DNA of 64,000 nt, taken from assembly GCF_947179515.1 (NCBI RefSeq), contig NC_067472.1, positions 175,872,578 through 175,936,577 on the forward strand, written 5' to 3'. Positions within the stretch are counted from its first letter, which is position 1. Every line of letters begins with the position of its first letter. Source of the stretch: Apodemus sylvaticus (taxonomy: Eukaryota; Chordata; Mammalia; Rodentia; Muridae). The notes below the pieces were generated by a model, which worked only from the letters and a program-made list of their open reading frames with translations, searched no databases and was not told the DNA's origin. Of the stretch, positions 63,048 to 64,000 are shown piece by piece. Position numbers and translations under genes: made by a program.

Positions 63048-63388
63048 CCAGGAGGTGGAAAACCGAGTAGAGGCTGCCACCCGGCATCGAATGGCGCTGG
63101 AGAACTTCGGCGGAGAGCGGGACCCGCGCCCTGGCCGCCGCCTCCCCACCGCAGCCGCAGTCCCGGGACCGTTACTTTGAAAGGGAGTCCCCAGGGCCGA
63201 GCGCTCAGCGCGCCAGTGAGATCCCGCGTCCACCCGGCCGGGCCGGCGCCTCCTGCCTGCGCTCCCGGCCTCAGCTCGCGGCCGGGGAAACTTTCCGCAG
63301 GGTCGGGGGCCGGGGGAGCCGAGAGAGAGGGGAGGCTGCGCGGCGGAAACTTCTCCAGCGACTTTACCGGTTTGCTCCAGTGCCGGGG

Positions 63389-63458
63389 CTGGGGGCGGGG
63401 GGGGGGGGGGCGGGGACGGTCCCCGGCTACCTTTGCCTCCCCCCCCCCGCCCCCGCCA
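63389..63458. repeat. opposed G-run and C-run (G-quadruplex-prone)
   Basis: GGGGCTGGGGGC followed by about 14 G and CGGGG (63389-63416). About 25 bp later come CCTCCCCCCCCCCGCCCCCG (63436-63455). Each strand carries a strong G4 motif, and the two can pair as an inverted repeat. Read length of the runs may be unreliable. Confidence 0.85.
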
Positions 63459-64000
63459 TCGTACGTGGTGCGATCTGCACTCCACCTAGGAATCAGGAGG
63501 TAATTGGCAATTATTATTTTTTTTAAAAAAATCAAAGTTAGCTGATGCTTACGGGGGTGCCTAACTTGCGGGTGTAGAGGGCGGCCAAGACCTGCCATTT
63601 TGTGTTTGCATCGGCTTCCTGCGTCCTAAGAGCCGGGCAAGGCCCGGCCGAGGTGCCTGGGGGGCGATCCCAGGACCCCGAGACCTTAGAGGCTCCAGCA
63701 CACACGTGCGCCGCCCTCAGCACCTGCCCCAGTCCGGCCCAGGCCCCGGGGGCCCGCGGGGGCCTGAGACACAGAAATAAATAAATAAGTAACAGGTTAT
63801 GGAGGGAAATGAGCCGGCCAGTCCCGAGCTGGAAACGGGAGGCCAATCAGAGTGAAGGAGTGCTGCGGAGTGTGTGTGGAGGGGGGGCGGGGGTGGGGTA
63901 GCATCCAGGAGAGGGGGCCACTGGGGGGTCCTGGGAAGAGCAAGATTTGTTTTTGCGCCGTGGGGGGCTCATCCTCAGCCCAGCCCAAGGCTGGAGCGAG

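Larger units (their letters stand above)
62490..63990. promoter_or_regulatory. CpG island
   Basis: Dense CpG and G+C-rich sequence with short AT interruptions. The core at 63085-63420 has CCCGCGCCCTGGCCGCCGCC, GAGCGCTCAGCGCGCC and GGCCGGGCCGGCGCC. GC-box-like GGGGGCGG and GGGCGG words occur. No TATA box or recognised coding exon. A donor-like AAGGTAAGG at 62701-62709 is noted only. It probably marks a promoter or a developmental (Polycomb-type) island. Transcript direction cannot be told. Confidence 0.8.

Noticed and set aside
62978..63598. 206-codon minus-strand frame in the CpG island
   Set aside because: Composition-driven Pro/Gly/Arg/Ala frame with a poly-Phe from the A-run. The overlapping 165-codon minus and 163-codon plus frames show the same effect.

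Overview
The window reads as nuclear DNA of a murine rodent (mouse, rat or a close relative). The reasons are tRNA-derived B2/B3 and 7SL-derived B1 SINEs on both strands, an ID-type SINE, Lx/L1-type LINE 3' ends, many copies of rodent MaLR-like LTRs, and long (CA)n, (CATC)n and (TTTC)n microsatellites. I cannot separate mouse from rat by eye. I found no exon or gene that I could support as protein coding. Every long open frame examined lies in a microsatellite, a transposon remnant or GC-rich sequence. The only recognisable RNA gene is a decayed U6 snRNA copy at 12182-12290. The window therefore looks like a gene desert, or the far flank of a developmental gene.

Layout. 1-8 kb is mostly single-copy sequence, with MIR and MER20 relics and a CNE-like block at 2.86-3.50 kb and 3.82-4.03 kb. 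9.4-14.4 kb holds two large tetranucleotide arrays of the same motif in opposite orientation, with the U6 pseudogene and old L1 pieces between and around them. 16.5-24 kb holds four more CNE-like blocks (16.5-17.3, 20.8-21.4, 22.6-22.9 and 23.7-24.0 kb) separated by SINEs and LTRs. 24.9-36.8 kb is a transposon graveyard with nested LTR/SINE insertions and two different old L1 relics. 37-44 kb is mixed single-copy sequence with SINEs, simple repeats and a possible CNE at 42.2 kb. 44.5-45.4 kb is a short L1 insertion with an inverted 5' part and a perfect 15-bp target-site duplication. 49.8-53.7 kb is an LTR split by a B2, abutting a longer, older, 5'-inverted L1 that carries a TA tract and a perfect inverted repeat. 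54-58.6 kb holds SINEs and an antisense L1 3' end. 59.7 kb has a candidate CTCF motif. From 61.4 kb to the end, an AT-rich, TAATTA-dense CNE-like stretch passes into a strong CpG island (about 62.5-64.0 kb), typical of the edge of a developmental-regulator locus.

How it fits together. Inference: the CNE-like blocks plus the right-hand CpG island suggest long-range enhancers of a developmental gene beyond the right edge, with the intervening DNA filled by rodent retrotransposons. No alignment could be run. Conservation is judged only from texture (no repeat homology, homeobox-like motifs, CpGs kept in AT-rich sequence), and repeat family names rest on remembered consensus features.
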